From Candidatus Harrysmithiimonas galli (GTDB lineage: Bacteria; Bacillota; Bacilli; CAJFEE01), in assembly GCA_904373265.1 (NCBI GenBank), contig CAJFEE010000004.1:1-33228 (forward strand): 33,228 nt of DNA, read 5' to 3'. Shown piece after piece: positions 14,583 through 24,189 of the stretch. The notes beneath the pieces are model-generated. The model did no database searches, was not told the origin of the DNA, and saw only the letters and a list, made by a program, of their open reading frames with translations. Numbering within the stretch: position 1 is the stretch's first letter; the number at the start of each line of letters is the position of its first letter. The translations under genes and the position numbers were made by a program.

Positions 14583-14864
14583 ATGAAAAAGATTCATCAA
14601 GCAGTAAAGAATTTTTTGACAGATTCTGTTGGATTGCCAGCGGAATTGTTTTCAGATTTTCCTGGTATTTCTATTACCAAAAATCGAGTGATGATTGAAA
14701 ATCATAAAGGCCTGCTCTCATTTTCTACACAAGAAATTTGTTTGTTGACTGGAAGTGGACAAATGCAAATTCAAGGAGAGCATCTGGTGATTCAAAATTA
14801 TAACGATCGAGAATTGGTCTTAATCGGAAATATTGTCGATGTCAAATTTATAGAAAAAGCTTAG
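14583..14864 (+). CDS. yqfC: Sporulation protein YqfC
   Basis: 93 aa. YqfC proteins are small conserved proteins of spore formers needed at engulfment to stage IV together with YqfD. Sequence typical of the family: a short N-terminal helix, then GLPAELFSDFPGISITKNRV and a beta-rich C-terminus (LVIQNYNDRELVLIGNI). The start is ATG 14583 after GAGGGGAGG; the longer frame from 14511 runs back into the terminator hairpin. yqfD begins 11 bp after the stop, so they form an operon. Biochemical function is unknown. Confidence 0.9.
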   Translation: MKKIHQAVKNFLTDSVGLPAELFSDFPGISITKNRVMIENHKGLLSFSTQEICLLTGSGQMQIQGEHLVIQNYNDRELVLIGNIVDVKFIEKA

Positions 14865-14875
14865 GGGATTGAATT

Positions 14876-16099
14876 ATGAAGAATTTATGGTTTGATCGGT
14901 TTAAGGGAATTGTTTTACTTTATGTAAAAGGAGAAAAAGCTGTTGATTTTTTAAATGCTGCTGTCCAAAAGCAAATAAAGGTTTGGTCGATTCGTAAGGT
15001 AGATGAAGAGTGCATTGGATTTTTTATCTTAATTTCTGATATTTCACAGTTGAGAAATCTACGTAGAGATTATCATGTCCAGTTTTCTTTTGGTAAACGG
15101 GAAGGGCTTTGGTTTCATTGGCAGCGTGTAAAAAAAAATGGTTCATTTGTATTGGGAGGATTCTTGTTTGTCCTGCTTGTCACTTTGCTTTCCAACACGG
15201 TTTGGGAAATTAAAATTACAGGTGCGTCTAAAGAAATTGAATATCGGATTATGAAACAGCTAGATGAAATGGGTGTGAAAAGAGGTGCACTGCAATTTGG
15301 TTTACATACCCCACAGGAAATTCAAAAAGAAATTACAAAACAAAATGCAAATATTACTTGGGTTGGTGTTGAAAGAAAGGGAACCGTTTACCATTTGCAA
15401 GTTGTTGAAAAAACCATTCCCAAAGTTTCTCAGCCGCCTGAAAACAGACATTTGGTGGCAAAAAAGGCAGGTGTTGTATCTTATATTTTGGCAGATAAAG
15501 GTGAGCCAAAAGTTAAAGTAAACCAATACGTAAAAAAAGGACAAGTGTTGATTTCTGGATATATTGGAAAAGAGGATGAACCTGTGCCGATCGCTGCAAC
15601 TGGTAAGGTACTTGCAGAAACATGGTATGAAACAACCATTATTTTACCCCTAGAAAACCGTTTGGATACGTTAACTGGACATTCAAAATCAAAATATGGT
15701 TTTTCTGTATTTGGGCAATCGTTTTATTTCCCATGGCTAGAAAATCCGAATTTTACGTCTTTTTATACAGAAGAAAGGAGAAATCCGATTTATTTTTTCA
15801 AGTGGAAGCTTCCGATCACGTGGAATGAGAAGATTTTTTATGAAACAGAGAGGGTTGAAACTCATTATACGAGACAGGAAATTCAAAAGCTTGGTGTAAA
15901 ATTGGCACATGAGAAAATGCGTCAGGAAATTTCGGGTGCGTCCTCTGTTTATGGCATAAAAGTTTTGCGGCAACGAGAAACTAATGGTAAAGTAGAGATA
16001 ACATATCATTTTCAAATGATAGAAAGTATCGGCGTATATGAGCCAATTCATGAAAATAAGGAGAACGCATTGAATGACCAAAAATCAAAAGACAATTGA
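14876..16099 (+). CDS. yqfD: Sporulation protein YqfD (stage IV)
   Basis: 407 aa, close to the family's ~400. The N-terminal ~85 residues form a soluble domain. One membrane helix follows at about residues 90-112 (LGGFLFVLLVTLLSNTVWEI), then a large extracytoplasmic beta-rich region with a lipoyl/barrel-sandwich-like segment (KAGVVSYILADKGEPKVK). B. subtilis yqfD mutants are blocked in late sporulation. Ribosome site GGGGATT. The end overlaps phoH by 26 bp, so translation may be coupled. Codon use and composition match the neighbours. Confidence 0.95.
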   Translation: MKNLWFDRFKGIVLLYVKGEKAVDFLNAAVQKQIKVWSIRKVDEECIGFFILISDISQLRNLRRDYHVQFSFGKREGLWFHWQRVKKNGSFVLGGFLFVLLVTLLSNTVWEIKITGASKEIEYRIMKQLDEMGVKRGALQFGLHTPQEIQKEITKQNANITWVGVERKGTVYHLQVVEKTIPKVSQPPENRHLVAKKAGVVSYILADKGEPKVKVNQYVKKGQVLISGYIGKEDEPVPIAATGKVLAETWYETTIILPLENRLDTLTGHSKSKYGFSVFGQSFYFPWLENPNFTSFYTEERRNPIYFFKWKLPITWNEKIFYETERVETHYTRQEIQKLGVKLAHEKMRQEISGASSVYGIKVLRQRETNGKVEITYHFQMIESIGVYEPIHENKENALNDQKSKDN

Positions 16100-17042
16100 T
16101 TCATATATTGAAAATTCTGAGGAAGCAACAAAATTATTCGGTGTGAAGGATCAATACTTACATGTTATTGAACAACTGCTCGATGTATCTGTTGTTTCGC
16201 GCGGAGCGGAAATATATGTGACTGGGGAAGAGCAAAATATTCAAACTGCTGATCAATTGTTTGCGCTATTATTAAAGCAAATCCGTATGGGGCAGGAAAT
16301 TCATGAGCGAGATATTATGTATATCATTCGAATGCTGCGTATAGGTAAGCCCTTTGATATGGATCAACTGTTTTCCTGTGTGATTTTGCGAAATACACAA
16401 GGAAGATTGATTCGACCGAAAACATTCGGGCAGAGAAATTATGTGGAGGCGATTAAACAGTACGATCTTGTTTTTGGTATTGGTCCTGCTGGTACCGGCA
16501 AAACATATTTGGCGGTTGTAATGGCTGTTGCAGCCTTGAAAAATCATGAAGTCAAAAAAATTATTTTAACCCGTCCAGCTGTGGAAGCAGGGGAAAGCTT
16601 AGGATTTTTACCAGGTGATTTAAAGGAAAAAGTGGATCCGTATTTACGTCCCTTATATGATGCATTGCATGATGTGCTAGGTCAGGAGCAGACCGAAAGA
16701 TTGGTTGAAAAAGGTGTAATTGAGATTGCACCGCTAGCATATATGCGTGGACGTACTTTGGAAAATGCTTTTGTCATTTTGGACGAGGCACAGAACACAA
16801 CATTGTCGCAAATTAAAATGTTTCTGACCCGACTGGGTTTTCAATCAAAAATGATTGTAAATGGAGATCGTTCTCAAGTGGATTTGCCAAAGGGGACAAA
16901 ATCTGGACTAGAAGTGGCTATTGAAATTTTGCAAAATGTCAAAGGTAGTAAATTTATTTTTCTGGATCAGATGGATGTTGTTCGTCATCCGTTAGTTGCC
17001 AGAATTATTAATGCTTTTGAAAAAGCTGATCGATCCAAGTAA
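16074..17042 (+). CDS. phoH: PhoH family ATPase
   Basis: 322 aa, the usual length. An N-terminal KH-like region is followed by a superfamily 1 P-loop ATPase with Walker A GPAGTGKT and a Walker B-like VILDEAQNTT, plus the PhoH motif RPAVEAGESLGFLPGD. In many Firmicutes phoH neighbours ybeY and is linked to RNA metabolism; its precise activity is unsettled. ATG 16074 has AAGGAG 10 bp upstream and lies inside the end of yqfD. A terminator follows directly, which is unusual since phoH normally continues into pgpH and ybeY. Confidence 0.93.
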   Translation: MTKNQKTIDSYIENSEEATKLFGVKDQYLHVIEQLLDVSVVSRGAEIYVTGEEQNIQTADQLFALLLKQIRMGQEIHERDIMYIIRMLRIGKPFDMDQLFSCVILRNTQGRLIRPKTFGQRNYVEAIKQYDLVFGIGPAGTGKTYLAVVMAVAALKNHEVKKIILTRPAVEAGESLGFLPGDLKEKVDPYLRPLYDALHDVLGQEQTERLVEKGVIEIAPLAYMRGRTLENAFVILDEAQNTTLSQIKMFLTRLGFQSKMIVNGDRSQVDLPKGTKSGLEVAIEILQNVKGSKFIFLDQMDVVRHPLVARIINAFEKADRSK

Positions 17043-17052
17043 ATTCAATTAT

Positions 17053-17080
17053 GCCCGGAAATGTACCGGGTTTTTTTATT
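17053..17080 (+). terminator. Terminator after phoH
   Basis: GCCCGG pairs with CCGGGT around AAATGTA, followed by seven T. Confidence 0.9.
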
Positions 17081-17454
17081 TTTCTGGTTTGAAGATGAGT
17101 AAAGTAGCATTTTGTAAAGTCTGGCTCAAAAAATGGATTTTGTTCATTTGAAATAAAGAATGAGGAGAGATAAAATCAGGTTCTTTGTCTTTGATTTGCT
17201 TTCCTTTGATATATTGAGAATCTATTTACAAAAATTAGTATTATATGTTTTATTCATCATCTTGACAATGATAAAGGGTTTAAAAAAATGGGTTGTAATT
17301 AGACTTTTTTGGGGGGAAAACACTTTTGACTTGGATTTTTATATATGTTTTGGAATCATGGTTTCACAAAGTGATTTGACTTTTGTGAGATAGATTTTGA
17401 AATTGTTTTTGAATCGTAAAAATCTGGAAGGTTAAATAAAAATTAGAGATCGGT
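17081..17454. other. Non-coding gap where pgpH (yqfF) would be expected
   Basis: In B. subtilis the c-di-AMP phosphodiesterase gene pgpH lies between phoH and ybeY. Only ~370 bp of AT-rich DNA are present here. A 77-codon hydrophobic frame at 17160-17393 has no convincing homology to the 7TM-HD family and is probably chance. Confidence 0.6.
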
Positions 17455-17483
17455 TTGCTTTTCCTGGCTAGGTTTGTTATGTT
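17455..17483 (+). promoter_or_regulatory. Promoter of the ybeY-dgkA-cdd-era operon
   Basis: TTGCTT, 17 bp, TATGTT with extended TG. It lies 28 bp before the ybeY start, after the phoH terminator. Confidence 0.6.
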
Positions 17484-17511
17484 AGAACTGTGAGAGGAAA
17501 GGTGATGAGGT

Positions 17512-17979
17512 ATGCTTGATTTGGAAATTATTGATGACCATCAGCGGTTAACAGATAAACAGATAGTGCTTTTGCAGGATTTGATACAGTATACCGCAGG
17601 AAGTCTGGAAATTCCAGAAGGAGAATGCTCAGTTTTGATTGTAACAAATGATGAAATTCAAATATACAATCGGCAATACCGTGGAAAAGATATGCCAACC
17701 GACGTGCTCTCTTTTGCCATGCAAGAGCAAGGAGATCCAGATTTTGATTTTGAGTTAGAAGATGAACTTCCAGCTCTTGGAGATATTTTTATTTCCTATG
17801 AAAAAACAAAAGAGCAGGCTGAAGCTTACGGGCATTCTTTTGAAAGGGAACTTGGCTTTTTGGCGGTGCATGGTTTTTTGCATTTAATTGGATATGATCA
17901 TATGACTGAGGCTAAGGAAAAGGAAATGTTGGATTTACAAAAAAGGATTTTAGATGCTTATGGATTATCGCGGAGCTGA
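17512..17979 (+). CDS. ybeY: YbeY endoribonuclease
   Basis: 155 aa. The metal-binding signature HGFLHLIGYDH (residues ~121-131) is complete, with three histidines that coordinate zinc. YbeY takes part in 16S rRNA 3' end maturation and 70S ribosome quality control. The upstream motif RGKDMPTDVLSFAM is also conserved. Ribosome site AAAGGTGATGAGGT precedes ATG 17512. It overlaps dgkA by 26 bp. The two are usually adjacent in Bacilli. Confidence 0.96.
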   Translation: MLDLEIIDDHQRLTDKQIVLLQDLIQYTAGSLEIPEGECSVLIVTNDEIQIYNRQYRGKDMPTDVLSFAMQEQGDPDFDFELEDELPALGDIFISYEKTKEQAEAYGHSFERELGFLAVHGFLHLIGYDHMTEAKEKEMLDLQKRILDAYGLSRS

Positions 17980-18364
17980 TCGTTTTCCAAAAAGGAATCC
18001 ATCTTGGGTTAAACGATTTATTCATGCCATACATGGAATTTTATATGGATTTCAGACTGAGAAAAATTTTCGCTTCCATGTTATTGCTGCGATTACTGTT
18101 ATGCTGGTTGCTTTTTTGTTGCAAATTTCGCGTTTGGAATGGATTTGTGTATTATTTGCGATTGGAATCGTGATGGGAGCAGAGCTGTTGAACAGCGCAA
18201 TTGAACGTACTGTGGATTTGGTAACAGAGGAATTTCATCCTTTGGCAAAGTCTGCTAAAGATTTGGCAGCCGGAGCAGTTTTTGTAGTTTCCATGATTGC
18301 AGCACTGATCGGCATTTGTATTTTTGGGCCATATGTCGTACAATGGATATCAATTTTAAAATAA
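17954..18364 (+). CDS. dgkA: Undecaprenol / diacylglycerol kinase DgkA
   Basis: 136 aa. The small integral membrane kinase of Gram-positives phosphorylates undecaprenol for cell wall carrier recycling. The signature GAELLNSAIERTVDLV and the AKDLAAGAV segment are present. There are three hydrophobic helices (from about residues 35, 58 and 98). The N-terminus is slightly longer than in B. subtilis. The start is ATG 17954 (AAAGGA at a good distance; ATG 17960 is an alternative), so the start lies inside ybeY. Confidence 0.94.
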   Translation: MLMDYRGADRFPKRNPSWVKRFIHAIHGILYGFQTEKNFRFHVIAAITVMLVAFLLQISRLEWICVLFAIGIVMGAELLNSAIERTVDLVTEEFHPLAKSAKDLAAGAVFVVSMIAALIGICIFGPYVVQWISILK

Positions 18365-18380
18365 AAAGAGGAGTTCCATT

Positions 18381-18779
18381 ATGATAAACAAGGAGCAACT
18401 GGTTCGAGCGGCAATTCAGGCAAGGCAAAGCAGCTATGCGCCATATTCAGGCTTTGCGGTTGGAGCAGCTTTATTGTTGCAAAACGGTATAGTCATTTGT
18501 GGATGTAACATTGAAAATGCTTCCTATGGTTTAACAATTTGTGCGGAGCGAACAGCGATTTTTAAAGCGATTTCTGAAGGGAAGAGAGATTTTGTAGCGC
18601 TTGCTGTTGCTGCAGGAGAAAATACTCCGACATCACCTTGTGGGGCCTGTCGTCAAGTGATTTCAGAATTTTTTCCTAAAGGAGCTCCGATTTATTATGC
18701 CAATGTGAAGGGAGAGTTCATTGAAACAACAGTTAGCAGCCTGCTGCCAGGTGCATTTTCAAGAGAGGATTTGAAATAA
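18381..18779 (+). CDS. cdd: Cytidine deaminase
   Basis: 132 aa, homotetrameric Gram-positive type. The catalytic Glu is in CAERTAIF and the zinc ligands are that Cys plus the two in PCGACR. It deaminates cytidine and deoxycytidine for pyrimidine salvage. Ribosome site AGAGGAG. Its stop overlaps the era start (TAATG), so the genes are translationally coupled. Confidence 0.97.
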   Translation: MINKEQLVRAAIQARQSSYAPYSGFAVGAALLLQNGIVICGCNIENASYGLTICAERTAIFKAISEGKRDFVALAVAAGENTPTSPCGACRQVISEFFPKGAPIYYANVKGEFIETTVSSLLPGAFSREDLK

Positions 18780-19687
18780 TGACAGAGAAAAACTTTGTTT
18801 CAGGATTTGTTTCGATTATCGGGCGACCAAATGTAGGGAAATCGACATTTTTAAATTATGTAATTGGACAAAAAATAGCGATTATGAGCAATAAGCCACA
18901 AACGACACGAAATAAAATACAAGGGGTTTACACATCTGAACATTCGCAAATAATTTTTATTGATACGCCAGGTATTCATAAGCCAAAACATAAACTGGGT
19001 GACTTTATGATGAAGGTTGCGCAAAATACATTAAAAGAAGTTGATGTTATTTTATTTATGGTAAATGTAACAGAAAAATTTGGTTCCGGTGAAAAATTTA
19101 TTTTGGAGAAACTACAAAATGTTGAAGCACCTGTATTTTTGGTTTTAAATAAAATTGATCAAACTGCAAAGGAAGAAATTCTACAGGTTATTGCACAATA
19201 TAAGGACCGATATTCATTTGCTGAGATTGTTCCAATTTCTGCTTTAACTGGTAAAAACATAGACACATTATTGAAGCAGATTGAAAAATATATGCCAGAA
19301 GGTCCGATGTATTATCCAAGTGATCAGGTTACGGATCATCCAGAGCGTTTCATTGTTTCTGAATTGATTCGGGAAAAGGTGCTTCATTTAACAAGGGAAG
19401 AGATTCCGCATTCGATTGCTGTAATGGTAGAGAAAATTTCTACAGAGAATGAAGGACGTAGTGTACATATTCATGCGACAATTATTGTGGAGCGAGACTC
19501 ACAAAAAGGAATCGTGATTGGTAAGCAAGGAAAAATGCTAAAAGAGGTTGGGACCCGTGCCCGAAAAGATATTGAAAATTTATTTGGGTCAAAGGTGTTT
19601 TTAGAACTTTGGGTTCGCGTTGAAAAAAATTGGAGAGATAAAGCTAGTTATTTACGAGAGTTTGGCTATAAAGAGGACGAGTATTAA
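18779..19687 (+). CDS. era: Era, GTPase for 30S ribosome assembly
   Basis: 302 aa. G1 is [10 protein letters not shown]3 DTPG and G4 NKID, followed by SAL in G5. The C-terminal KH domain holds [13 protein letters not shown], which binds the 3' end of 16S rRNA near the anti-Shine-Dalgarno sequence. Full length. It is the last gene before the small yqzL and recO. Together with YbeY it places 16S maturation functions in one operon. Confidence 0.98.
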   Translation: MTEKNFVSGFVSIIGRPNVGKSTFLNYVIGQKIAIMSNKPQTTRNKIQGVYTSEHSQIIFIDTPGIHKPKHKLGDFMMKVAQNTLKEVDVILFMVNVTEKFGSGEKFILEKLQNVEAPVFLVLNKIDQTAKEEILQVIAQYKDRYSFAEIVPISALTGKNIDTLLKQIEKYMPEGPMYYPSDQVTDHPERFIVSELIREKVLHLTREEIPHSIAVMVEKISTENEGRSVHIHATIIVERDSQKGIVIGKQGKMLKEVGTRARKDIENLFGSKVFLELWVRVEKNWRDKASYLREFGYKEDEY

Positions 19688-19828
19688 CAACGTTAAAAAG
19701 GGTAAAGGAGAGCAGTTGGCTTCATTTGGGGAAAATCAGACAGTTTACACAAAATTTCATTCAGGAGGCATATTAAAGCAGTTTCGTTTTACACGGCTTT
19801 TGTGCGGAATATGAAAGGACGGAGTAAC

Positions 19829-19975
19829 ATGTTGGATTGGATTTGGGAAGCCTTTGAAAAAACAGGTGATATACAAATTTACCTTCTTTATAAAACATTT
19901 GAGCAAGCATATGATGAAGGCTCTTTCATAATGTTTACAGAATATGAAAATGAGAATACTCACCCGCTTTGCTGA
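19829..19975 (+). CDS. yqzL: YqzL family small protein
   Basis: 48 aa, ATG 19829 after GGACGGAG. The N-terminus MLDWIWEAFEKTGDIQIYLL fits the YqzL pattern (aromatic-rich start, T-G-x-I, then YLL-K). It lies between era and recO, where yqzL sits in Bacillus. Function unknown. It is easily missed because of its length. The stop is 31 bp before the recO start. Confidence 0.8.
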   Translation: MLDWIWEAFEKTGDIQIYLLYKTFEQAYDEGSFIMFTEYENENTHPLC

Positions 19976-20006
19976 TAGCTTCACATCTTTCAAGGAAGGG
20001 TTACAG

Positions 20007-20744
20007 TTGGAAAAAATTGAAGGCATTGTCATTAAAACACAAGAATATAAAGAGAAAGATAAACTTCTTTGGATTTTTACACGTACTTATGGTAAGGTGT
20101 CGCTTGTTGCACATAGTGCCAAAAAAAGTTCCAGTCATTTATCTGCCTGTACGCAACGTTTTACGTACGGGCTTTATGTTTTTACATGGAGAAATGGATT
20201 GTCCACTTTGCGTTCAGGAGAAATACTTAATAATTTTAATATGATTAAAACCAATTTATGGAAAACGGCATATGCCTCTTATTTGTTGGAGCTGATTGAT
20301 AAAGGAATTCACGATGGAGAACAACATCCTTATGTATATGAATGGTTACTCCGAATTTTGCAGAAAATAGATGAGGATGAAGATGCTGAAATATTGATAC
20401 GTATTTTTGAAATGAAAATGACAGAAGTATTCGGCATCCAGCCAAATGTAGAAAGTTGTGTTCATTGTAATTCTTGTGAAAATTTAGTAGGATTTACTGT
20501 AGCTGATGGTGGATTTTTATGTGGAAATTGTTTTGTCTTATCCCAAGATGCAATATTGTATCCGCCAGCTGTTCTTCATTTATTGTACTTGTTTTCCAAA
20601 ATTGGTCCCAAACAAATCGGTAATATTTCTGTAAAACAAGAAACAAAAAACATGTTAAAGAAAATTTTGTATGATTATTTGGATAGGCATACTGGAATTT
20701 TTTTTAACAGTCGTAAATTTATTGAGGAGTTGGATCTTTTGTAG
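20007..20744 (+). CDS. recO: RecO recombination mediator
   Basis: 245 aa. An N-terminal OB fold (LEKIEGIVIKTQEYKEKDKL), then a helical domain and a zinc finger with CVHC, CENL and CGNC cysteines (residues ~150-185). RecO loads RecA on SSB-coated DNA with RecR. I chose TTG 20007, 6 bp after GGAAGGG, because it places the conserved K-x-x-G-I-V-I/L motif at residue 3, as in B. subtilis. The ATG at 19944 has no ribosome site and adds 21 residues that overlap yqzL. Confidence 0.93.
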   Translation: MEKIEGIVIKTQEYKEKDKLLWIFTRTYGKVSLVAHSAKKSSSHLSACTQRFTYGLYVFTWRNGLSTLRSGEILNNFNMIKTNLWKTAYASYLLELIDKGIHDGEQHPYVYEWLLRILQKIDEDEDAEILIRIFEMKMTEVFGIQPNVESCVHCNSCENLVGFTVADGGFLCGNCFVLSQDAILYPPAVLHLLYLFSKIGPKQIGNISVKQETKNMLKKILYDYLDRHTGIFFNSRKFIEELDLL

Positions 20745-20826
20745 ATTGAATTTTTACACATGCAAAATCATTGATGGTTTGATTTTCGCGTGATATGAAA
20801 ACTTGCTTTGGTAATTGGAGAAAAGA

Positions 20827-20855
20827 TTGCATATATGCAGTAAAAATGATATCAT
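20827..20855 (+). promoter_or_regulatory. Promoter of the glyQS operon
   Basis: TTGCAT, 17 bp, TATCAT with extended TG (TGATATCAT). The start is expected near 20862, leading into the T-box leader. Confidence 0.65.
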
Positions 20856-20861
20856 GACATA

Positions 20862-21162
20862 TAGTATGAATACATATATCATACATTGACGGAAAAAAGT
20901 ACTTATTCATTGCAATAAAGCGAGTTCGGGATGGGTGGAAAGCCGAACATTGCAACATAAGGAAATGGGCACTCCTGAGTATGATTTTACAAGCGGCTTT
21001 GAGCCGGTTTTTGGCAATAATCGGTTGTTATTTTGTGGCTGATGTTTTGCTGTCATATTTTACAAGAGATTTTGGCTTTGTGCCAAAATAATTAGGGTGG
21101 AACCGCGGGTAATTTAAGCACTCGTCCCTATGCCTCATGCATAAGGATTGAGGGCTTTTTTG
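20862..21162 (+). promoter_or_regulatory. Glycine T-box riboswitch with terminator
   Basis: The T-box sequence AGGGTGGAACCGCGGG is at 21094-21109. Stem I begins about 20899 with the conserved GCGAGTTCGGGATGG loop and CCGAAC partner. A candidate GGC (glycine) specifier lies at 20968-20970, just before ACTCCTGAG. A stem III is AGCGGC/GCCG near 20992-21006. The terminator at 21123-21162 ends in TTTTTT. Uncharged tRNA-Gly is expected to stabilise the antiterminator and switch on glyQ and glyS. Assignment of the specifier fits the downstream genes. Confidence 0.93.
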
Positions 21163-21193
21163 TTTATAAAAATTTGGAGGTGCAGTTAAAGCT

Positions 21194-22078
21194 ATGTATT
21201 TTCAAGATATGATTTTAACTTTGCAAAAGCATTGGGGCAGCCATGGTTGTATTTTAATGCAGGCATACGATGTAGAAAAAGGGGCTGGTACATTAAGTCC
21301 GTATACGTTTTTACGAAGCCTAGGTCCAGAACCTTGGAATGTGGCATATGTTGAACCTTCTCGCCGCCCAGCAGATGGACGCTATGGAGAAAATCCGAAT
21401 CGTTTGTATCAGCATCATCAATTTCAAGTTATTATGAAACCATCTCCTAATCATATTCAGGAGATTTATTTGGATTCTTTGCAGGCGCTTGGCATTGATC
21501 CACTAAAGCATGATATTCGATTTGTTGAGGATAATTGGGAGCATCCGGCACTTGGTGCTGCTGGATTAGGTTGGGAAGTCTGGCTTGATGGAATGGAAGT
21601 GACTCAATTTACTTATTTTCAACAGGTCGGCGGTTTAGAGTGCAAACCGGTATCTGCTGAGATTACATATGGATTGGAACGTTTGGCTTCTTATATTCAG
21701 GATAAGGATAATGTTTTTGATTTGATGTGGACAAAAGGGGTTACCTATCGCGATATTTTTGGGCAAGGTGAATATGAACATTCCAAGTATACCTTCGAGG
21801 AATCAGATATTAATTTATTATTCCAAAGTTTTACCAATTTTGAAAAAGAAGCGCATCGTTTGATGGAGATGGGGCTTGTTCTCCCAGCTTATGATTATGT
21901 ACTCAAATGTTCACATTTTTTTAATTTGCTTGATGCCAAAGGTGCGATTTCTGTTACCGAAAGAACTGGTTATTTGGGGCGTATCCGCAATTTATCGCGA
22001 GGTATTGCGGCAAGTTATGTGAAAGAACGTGAACGGCTAGGTTTTCCAATGTGTAAAAATAAGGAGGAAGTAAAGTAA
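21194..22078 (+). CDS. glyQ: Glycyl-tRNA synthetase alpha subunit
   Basis: 294 aa, full length. The conserved start [19 protein letters not shown] and class II motifs ([20 protein letters not shown], and [13 protein letters not shown]-like [12 protein letters not shown]) are present. This subunit makes glycyl-adenylate in an alpha2beta2 enzyme. Ribosome site TTGGAGG. One base separates its stop from glyS. Expression is controlled by the T-box. Confidence 0.98.
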   Translation: MYFQDMILTLQKHWGSHGCILMQAYDVEKGAGTLSPYTFLRSLGPEPWNVAYVEPSRRPADGRYGENPNRLYQHHQFQVIMKPSPNHIQEIYLDSLQALGIDPLKHDIRFVEDNWEHPALGAAGLGWEVWLDGMEVTQFTYFQQVGGLECKPVSAEITYGLERLASYIQDKDNVFDLMWTKGVTYRDIFGQGEYEHSKYTFEESDINLLFQSFTNFEKEAHRLMEMGLVLPAYDYVLKCSHFFNLLDAKGAISVTERTGYLGRIRNLSRGIAASYVKERERLGFPMCKNKEEVK

Positions 22079-22079
22079 A

Positions 22080-24158
22080 ATGGTGCATACATTTTTACTC
22101 GAAATCGGTTTGGAAGAATTACCAGCACAATATGTGCTGGGAGCACAGCAGCAATTGAAGGAAAAAGTTATAACATTTTTGAATGAAGTTCGTCTATCTT
22201 ATGAAACTGTTACAGCTTATTCGACTCCAAGGCGTTTGGCAGTCCTCGTTGAAGGATTGGCGAGTAGGCAAACTAGCGTAGAAGTGCAAGCAAAAGGACC
22301 TGCAATGAAAATCGCCAAAGATGATAACGGAAATTGGACAAAGGCAGCAGAAGGTTTTGCTCGTGGGCAAGGTCTGACCGTTGATGATCTATTTGTGAAA
22401 AATGTAAAAGGTGTCGACTATGCATATGGTTTAAAAAAAGAAATTGGAAAATCGGCAAAAGATGTGTTGACTGGAATGGAGTCGGTTGTTTCTGATTTGA
22501 CATTTTCCAAAAGTATGCGATGGAGCGATTTGGATTTTAAATATATTCGTCCGATTCATTGGATTGTAGCACTTCTTGATGGTGAGGTGATTCCGTTTGA
22601 AGTTGCACGTGTAAAAACCAGTCGCCATACATTCGGGCACCGCTTTTTAGGTAGTAAGATCACACTTTCAGATGCAAAACATTATGTTGAGGCTTTAGAA
22701 TCAGAAAATGTCATCCCTGCTTATGAAAAACGGAAGAAAAAAATCGAAGCACAAATTACCGAATTGGCTGCTATGAATGGTTGGTTCGTTCCTTTAGATG
22801 CCGAACTTTTGGAAGAAGTGACAAATTTAGTTGAATGGCCAACGGCATTATATGGTTCGTTTGAAGAACGATTTTTACATGTTCCGGTCGATGTATTGAT
22901 TACAAGTATGAAGGAGCATCAACGTTATTTTCCGGTATTTGATGTTAAAGAAATCGATTGTATAAAGCCGTATTTTATAACGGTTCGTAACGGTGGAAAA
23001 GCGCATATTGAAATGGTGCAAAAAGGAAATGAGAAGGTACTTACTGCTCGTCTGTCTGATGCAGCGTTTTTCTTTGATGAAGATTTAAAAAAATCAATCG
23101 TTTCTTGCACAGACAAATTGAAAAATATTGTTTTTCATGTAGAATTGGGCAGTTTGGAACAAAAAGTTCTTCGTATGAAGAATTCTGTGAAATTTATGGC
23201 TGAGGTATTAAATTGGAAGGGGGATCGTAAGCAATTAGAAAGAGCGACAGATATTTGTAAATTTGATTTGGTAACCAATATGGTTTATGAATTTCCAGAA
23301 CTTCAAGGTCGTATGGGGGAGATTTATGCATTAAAAAAAGGTGAAGATCCGTATGTTGCCAAAGCCATTAACGAGCATTATATGCCAAGAAATGCTGAAG
23401 ATGGGGTGCCAGAAACTGAGATGGGTGCGATTTTAAGTGTCATTGATAAATTAGATACGCTTGTTGGTTTCTTTACCATTGGGAAAATTCCGACAGGTTC
23501 TGCTGATCCGTATGCTTTACGGAGACAAACTGCTGGTATGATTCAAATTGTTATGGAGAAAAATTGGAACATTTCCTTGGAGTCCCTTATTGATTATATT
23601 TATGAACAATATAAAGTTTCCGGATTTACAAAATCTGACTTGTCAGAAACAAAATCTGCGATTTGTCAATTTTTGGGCATTCGTTTGAAAACCGTGCTTC
23701 AAGAGATGGCATTTCGTTTTGATGTGATCGAAGTTGCATTGGCTACTAATATTTTTCATATTTGTCATACTGTTTCATTGGCTCAAGCTTTGCAGACTGC
23801 TGTATTGAATCCGGATAATAAACCATTGTTTGAAGCATTCAACCGAACGATTCATATTACAAAAGATGCGACACCAGGAGCGGTTTATGAGGAATACATG
23901 CAGCCAGAGGAAAAAGCATTGTATCATACGTATACGGATCTATGTCCGAGATTTAAAGTTGCTGTGCAGGAAGGGAATATGAAAGAAGCTTTGGATGTAC
24001 TTAAAAGCTTAAGAGAACCAATTGAGGTATATTTTGATCATATTATGGTTAATTGTGAGGATGAAAAATTACGACAAAATCGTTTAACTGCATTGGCAAA
24101 TATTCGAGCATTGATTTTGGAATTGGGGAATGTTTCTTTGTTAAACTTAAAGGAATAG
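22080..24158 (+). CDS. glyS: Glycyl-tRNA synthetase beta subunit
   Basis: 692 aa. The conserved LLEIGLEELPAQYV start, the central GSADPYALRRQTAG motif and the C-terminal anticodon-binding domain ending VNCEDEKLRQNRLTALA are all present. It binds tRNA-Gly. Ribosome site AAGGAGG lies within the end of glyQ. No damage. Confidence 0.98.
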   Translation: MVHTFLLEIGLEELPAQYVLGAQQQLKEKVITFLNEVRLSYETVTAYSTPRRLAVLVEGLASRQTSVEVQAKGPAMKIAKDDNGNWTKAAEGFARGQGLTVDDLFVKNVKGVDYAYGLKKEIGKSAKDVLTGMESVVSDLTFSKSMRWSDLDFKYIRPIHWIVALLDGEVIPFEVARVKTSRHTFGHRFLGSKITLSDAKHYVEALESENVIPAYEKRKKKIEAQITELAAMNGWFVPLDAELLEEVTNLVEWPTALYGSFEERFLHVPVDVLITSMKEHQRYFPVFDVKEIDCIKPYFITVRNGGKAHIEMVQKGNEKVLTARLSDAAFFFDEDLKKSIVSCTDKLKNIVFHVELGSLEQKVLRMKNSVKFMAEVLNWKGDRKQLERATDICKFDLVTNMVYEFPELQGRMGEIYALKKGEDPYVAKAINEHYMPRNAEDGVPETEMGAILSVIDKLDTLVGFFTIGKIPTGSADPYALRRQTAGMIQIVMEKNWNISLESLIDYIYEQYKVSGFTKSDLSETKSAICQFLGIRLKTVLQEMAFRFDVIEVALATNIFHICHTVSLAQALQTAVLNPDNKPLFEAFNRTIHITKDATPGAVYEEYMQPEEKALYHTYTDLCPRFKVAVQEGNMKEALDVLKSLREPIEVYFDHIMVNCEDEKLRQNRLTALANIRALILELGNVSLLNLKE

Positions 24159-24189
24159 AAAGAAAAATCGGTAAATAGCCTTTAAGGGG

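Noticed and set aside
15285-15544. Frames of 78 and 80 codons on both strands inside yqfD
   Set aside because: Shadow frames of a well-supported gene.
17160-17393. 77-codon hydrophobic frame in the phoH-ybeY gap as a pgpH remnant
   Set aside because: No HD-domain motif, no convincing ribosome site; AT-rich DNA often gives such frames.
19620-19814. 64-codon frame overlapping the end of era
   Set aside because: Mostly inside era in another frame, without its own ribosome site.
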